Source: Anabaena azotica FACHB-119 (GTDB taxonomy: Bacteria; Cyanobacteriota; Cyanobacteriia; Cyanobacteriales; Nostocaceae). From it: a stretch of 64,000 nt of DNA. This document shows, in pieces, positions 63,831 to 64,000 of this stretch. Numbering within the stretch: position 1 is the stretch's first letter; the number at the start of each line of letters is the position of its first letter. Both the position numbers and the translations under genes were made by a program. The stretch is from positions 93,325-157,324 of the forward strand of contig NZ_JACJSG010000016.1 of assembly GCF_014697625.1 (NCBI RefSeq), read 5' to 3'. The notes under the pieces are model-generated. The model was not told the origin of the DNA. It was given only the letters and a program-made list of their open reading frames with translations, and made no database searches.

Positions 63831-64000
63831 TCTTCATTCATAGACCCAACTTGCTCACACAAGATTTCTCCAGCATGAGTAGAGGTCGAATCTCCTGAAG
63901 CGTTCGGATCATAGATCCAGGTTCCTACGTGACCCGTAGTACCCAAGGCTAGTTTCAGAATGTTAATCGCTGCGTTCCAATCTCTATCCATCACAAATCC
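63815..64000 (-). CDS. tnpB: TnpB, C-terminal end (cut by window edge)
   Basis: The last 61 codons of a TnpB-type RNA-guided nuclease: GFVMDRDWNAAINILKLALG contains the third RuvC motif (DRDxNAA). The tail then runs to a stop at 63815-63817. The rest lies outside the window, so whether it is intact is unknown. It belongs to an IS200/IS605/IS1341-like element whose right end is near 63780. TnpB cuts DNA guided by an RNA derived from this end. Confidence 0.85.
   Translation of the reverse strand, partial: GFVMDRDWNAAINILKLALGTTGHVGTWIYDPNASGDSTSTHAGEILCEQVGSMNEESPHF

Overview
The window looks like chromosome of a filamentous, probably heterocyst-forming cyanobacterium of the Nostoc/Anabaena group. 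The signs are the very frequent octamer GCGATCGC (HIP1), long arrays of 7-9 bp short tandem repeats between genes (STRR type), several families of small inverted-repeat elements, and cyanobacterial markers: the PII/NtcA partner PipX overlapping PipY, SepF, a Ski2-like helicase and HpnJ. No rRNA, tRNA or CRISPR array was recognised. Both window edges cut a gene.

Left part (1-33 kb). Mostly housekeeping genes with accessory patches: a partial unknown gene, a Rieske oxygenase divergent from a TetR-type regulator that carries an insertion-sequence-like zinc ribbon, the hopanoid radical-SAM enzyme HpnJ, a NarL-type regulator with an eroded receiver, ClpB, a membrane protein of unknown role, a PIN toxin module with a frameshift flanked by ~90-bp direct repeats, a membrane-anchored Ser/Thr kinase, Der, EcfT, the pipX-pipY-sepF-proC block and a Ski2-like helicase. 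From 25.9 to 27.7 kb there is a small AT-rich island of orphan, immunity-like genes plus a glycosyltransferase fragment. From 30.3 to 32.4 kb stress genes cluster (ChaB-domain protein, Dps, a small secreted protein).

Centre (34-50 kb). A 1834-residue TamB-like protein is followed by the most interesting block: nine co-directional minus-strand genes (50085 down to 39824) whose order and features match a virB-type type IV secretion operon: VirB2-like pre-pilin, VirB3-like, VirB4 ATPase, VirB5-like, VirB6-like, two VirB8-like paralogues, VirB10-like and a short VirB9-like protein. No relaxase, VirD4 coupling protein, VirB11 ATPase, VirB7 or lytic transglycosylase lies beside it, so it may be a secretion or pilus machine rather than a conjugation system. 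Small mobile elements have inserted inside the operon.

Right part (51-64 kb). A short-chain dehydrogenase, an NTF2-like exported protein, MurG, a divergent MetK paralogue next to a Ca2+-type P-type ATPase, a PPOX-family protein, a conserved unknown, an aldehyde dehydrogenase, a truncated histidine-kinase fragment and the end of a TnpB-type IS element.

At least four families of miniature inverted-repeat elements can be compared within the window. Several copies show clear target-site duplications, and others are nested or supply stop codons to neighbouring genes.
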